From Candidatus Pullichristensenella avicola (GTDB taxonomy: Bacteria > Bacillota > Clostridia > Christensenellales > Aristaeellaceae): a stretch of 64,000 bases of DNA. A program made the translations under genes and the position numbers. The DNA lies in NCBI GenBank assembly GCA_018711655.1, contig DVIA01000049.1:33172-97171 (forward strand). The letters run 5' to 3'. Below, one piece after another: positions 62,559-64,000 of the stretch. The stretch's first letter is position 1, and each line of letters starts with the position of its first letter. The notes beneath the pieces are model-generated. The model saw only the letters and a list, made by a program, of their open reading frames with translations, made no database searches and had not been told where the DNA came from.

Positions 62559-64000
62559 TTACTTGTTGTCGGTAAAGTCGCTTTCCACAGTGCCGTCGTC
62601 GTTGGAGCCTCCGGCCGTATAGCCGCCGCCCTGCGCGCCGGCCTGATCGCCGCCCTGCGGGTTCTGCTGCTGGTAGACCTTGCCGAAGATGGCGTAGGTC
62701 GCCTGCGAGAAGGCGTCCATGGCGGACTTGATCTGCGCCGGGTCGTTGCTTTCGCGAACCTTCTTGAAGCTGCCCAGTTCCTCTTCCAGCTTGGCCTTGT
62801 CGGCGGGATCGAGCTTGCCCTCCATTTCCTTCATGGTGCGCTCGGTCTGATAGATGAGCTGGTCGGCGCGGTTGATCGTCTCGACCTCGTCCTTCTTTTT
62901 CTTGTCCTCGGCGGCATACTGCTCAGCCTCGCGCACCGCCTTCTTGATCTCCTCTTCGGACATATTGGAAGAAGCGGTAATGGCGATGGACTGCTCGCGG
63001 CCGGTGCCCAGGTCCTTGGCGGAGACGTGGACGATGCCGTTGGCGTCGATATCGAAGGTGACTTCGATCTGCGGCACGCCGCGCGGCGCGGGCGCGATGC
63101 CGGTCAGCTGGAAGCGGCCCAGGGTCTTGTTGTAGGCGGCCATTTCGCGCTCGCCCTGCAAAACGTGGACCTCGACGGAGGTCTGGCCGTCCGCGGCGGT
63201 GGAGAAGATCTGCGTCTGCTTGACCGGGATGGTGGTGTTGCGCTCGATGAGCTTGGTGAACACGCCGCCCATGGTTTCAATGCCCAGAGACAGCGGGGTG
63301 ACGTCCAGAAGCACCACGTCTTTGACGTCGCCGCCGAGCACGCCGGCCTGGATGGCCGCGCCGATGGCCACGCACTCATCGGGGTTGATGCCCTTGTAGG
63401 GCTCCTTGCCAGTGACGCGCTGCACAGCTTCCTGCACGGCGGGGATACGGGTGGAGCCGCCCACGAGGATGACCTTGTCGATGTCCTTGGCGGTGACGCC
63501 GGCGTCCTTCATGGCCTGGTTGAGCGGGCCAATGGTCTTATCGACCAGATCCGCGGTCAGTTCGTTGAACTTGGCGCGGCTGATGGTGACGTCCAGGTGC
63601 TTGGGGCCGGTGGCGTCCGCGGTGATGAACGGCAGGTTGACGTTGACGCTCATCAGGCCGGACAATTCGATCTTGGCCTTCTCGGCGGCTTCCTTGAGGC
63701 GCTGCAGGGCCATGCGGTCCTTGCGCAGGTCGATGCCGTTTTCCTTCTGGAACTCGGAGGCAATGTAGTCAATGAGGCGGTTGTCGAAATCGTCGCCGCC
63801 CAGGTGGGTGTCGCCGCCGGTGGCCAGCACTTCAAACACGCCGTCGCCGACCTCCATGAGGCTGACGTCGAACGTGCCGCCGCCCAGATCGTAAACGAGG
63901 ATTTTATGGGCGTCGCCCTTGTCCAGGCCGTAGGCCAGCGCCGCAGCGGTCGGCTCGTTGATGATGCGCTCGACCTCGAGGCCGGCGATGCGGCCCGCGT
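62559..64000 (-). CDS. dnaK: Chaperone DnaK, C-terminal part (runs off window)
   Basis: The frame is open to the window edge, giving 480 codons. The ATPase-domain motifs [14 protein letters not shown] and [26 protein letters not shown] and [14 protein letters not shown] are present, then the substrate-binding domain ([11 protein letters not shown]) and the lid. The C-terminal tail ends with a Gly/Gln-rich linker and acidic ESDFTDNK, the usual DnaK ending. An internal ATG near 63857 is not the true start because the homology continues upstream of it. grpE and hrcA, if present, would lie beyond the window. Confidence 0.97.
   Translation of the reverse strand, partial: AGRIAGLEVERIINEPTAAALAYGLDKGDAHKILVYDLGGGTFDVSLMEVGDGVFEVLATGGDTHLGGDDFDNRLIDYIASEFQKENGIDLRKDRMALQRLKEAAEKAKIELSGLMSVNVNLPFITADATGPKHLDVTISRAKFNELTADLVDKTIGPLNQAMKDAGVTAKDIDKVILVGGSTRIPAVQEAVQRVTGKEPYKGINPDECVAIGAAIQAGVLGGDVKDVVLLDVTPLSLGIETMGGVFTKLIERNTTIPVKQTQIFSTAADGQTSVEVHVLQGEREMAAYNKTLGRFQLTGIAPAPRGVPQIEVTFDIDANGIVHVSAKDLGTGREQSIAITASSNMSEEEIKKAVREAEQYAAEDKKKKDEVETINRADQLIYQTERTMKEMEGKLDPADKAKLEEELGSFKKVRESNDPAQIKSAMDAFSQATYAIFGKVYQQQNPQGGDQAGAQGGGYTAGGSNDDGTVESDFTDNK

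Noticed and set aside
60365..62575. 736-codon plus-strand frame opposite prmA and dnaJ
   Set aside because: Antisense to two clearly identified genes and without a recognisable product.
1..64000. tRNA, rRNA, IS elements or prophage genes
   Set aside because: I looked in the intergenic gaps and found no cloverleaf-like sequence, transposase, integrase or phage structural gene.

Overview
The window is a 64 kb piece of a GC-rich chromosome. Strong AGGAGG-type ribosome binding sites, sigma-A promoters with 17-nt spacers, and the gene content (RNase Y, Jag/KhpB, CdaA-CdaR, ferredoxin-linked 2-oxoacid oxidoreductase, glycyl radical enzyme, DUF951, YesL/DUF624-like and DegV proteins, two small type I signal peptidases) point to an anaerobic member of the Clostridia, perhaps near the Christensenellales. 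That placement is inferred; there is no rRNA gene here to settle it. Nearly all sequence is chromosomal housekeeping or metabolism. I see no phage, IS element, tRNA or rRNA gene.

Layout. 1-3.5 kb: the N-terminal part of a cyclic beta-1,2-glucan synthase-like glycosyltransferase (cut by the window edge) and a DUF3810 membrane protein. 3.6-5.1 kb: a non-coding block of degenerate interspersed repeats with a pitch near 61 bp that grades into three 152-bp tandem repeats. 5.1-11.9 kb: one 2241-residue secreted Cys-rich repeat protein. 12-15.8 kb: Mrp ATPase, a small DUF3788-like protein, an XRE-cupin regulator with a palindromic promoter element, an acetyltransferase and a GH25-like/LysM protein with an altered active site. 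15.9-18.9 kb: rpmH-rnpA-yidD-yidC-jag, the classic origin-side block, here without dnaA or mnmE/mnmG next to it. 19-23.7 kb: an RsmC-like methyltransferase, RNase Y, a MazG-like protein, a second tandem-repeat block, a small membrane protein and a DtxR-type regulator. 23.8-30.6 kb (minus strand): an M1-peptidase-like protein lacking its zinc ligands, two signal peptidases, DUF951, a four-subunit 2-oxoacid:ferredoxin oxidoreductase and an orphan DNA methyltransferase.

30.8-38.5 kb is the most distinctive metabolic region: a fucose/arabinose-isomerase-like enzyme, an FGGY sugar kinase, a LacI regulator, a glycyl-radical activase and a 679-residue glycyl radical enzyme with unusual motifs around both radical sites. 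Two similar LacI-type palindromes lie beside the isomerase promoter and at the end of lacI. I infer an anaerobic sugar or sugar-acid pathway whose substrate is unknown. 38.5-48 kb carries GreA, a DUF624-like membrane protein, DegV, a LysR regulator divergent from a CPA2-type antiporter, an MsmK/UgpC-type sugar ABC ATPase, an L-ribulose-phosphate 4-epimerase and a YfbR-like nucleotidase. 48.2-53.6 kb carries cdaA-cdaR (c-di-AMP synthesis) followed by a tightly packed set: a membrane protein, a P-loop ATPase, an SGNH hydrolase and an iron alcohol dehydrogenase.

53.7-64 kb is all on the minus strand: dnaK-dnaJ-prmA-rsmE-mtaB-HIT-rpsU, then a Trm11-like methyltransferase and a Rho factor carrying a disordered insertion of about 430 residues. 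Several genes (dnaJ, rho, rny, the XRE-cupin gene) appear to use TTG start codons supported by well-placed ribosome binding sites.

Five intergenic regions carry local tandem or interspersed repeats, each with its own sequence. The block at 3.6-5.1 kb is the strongest candidate for something undescribed.
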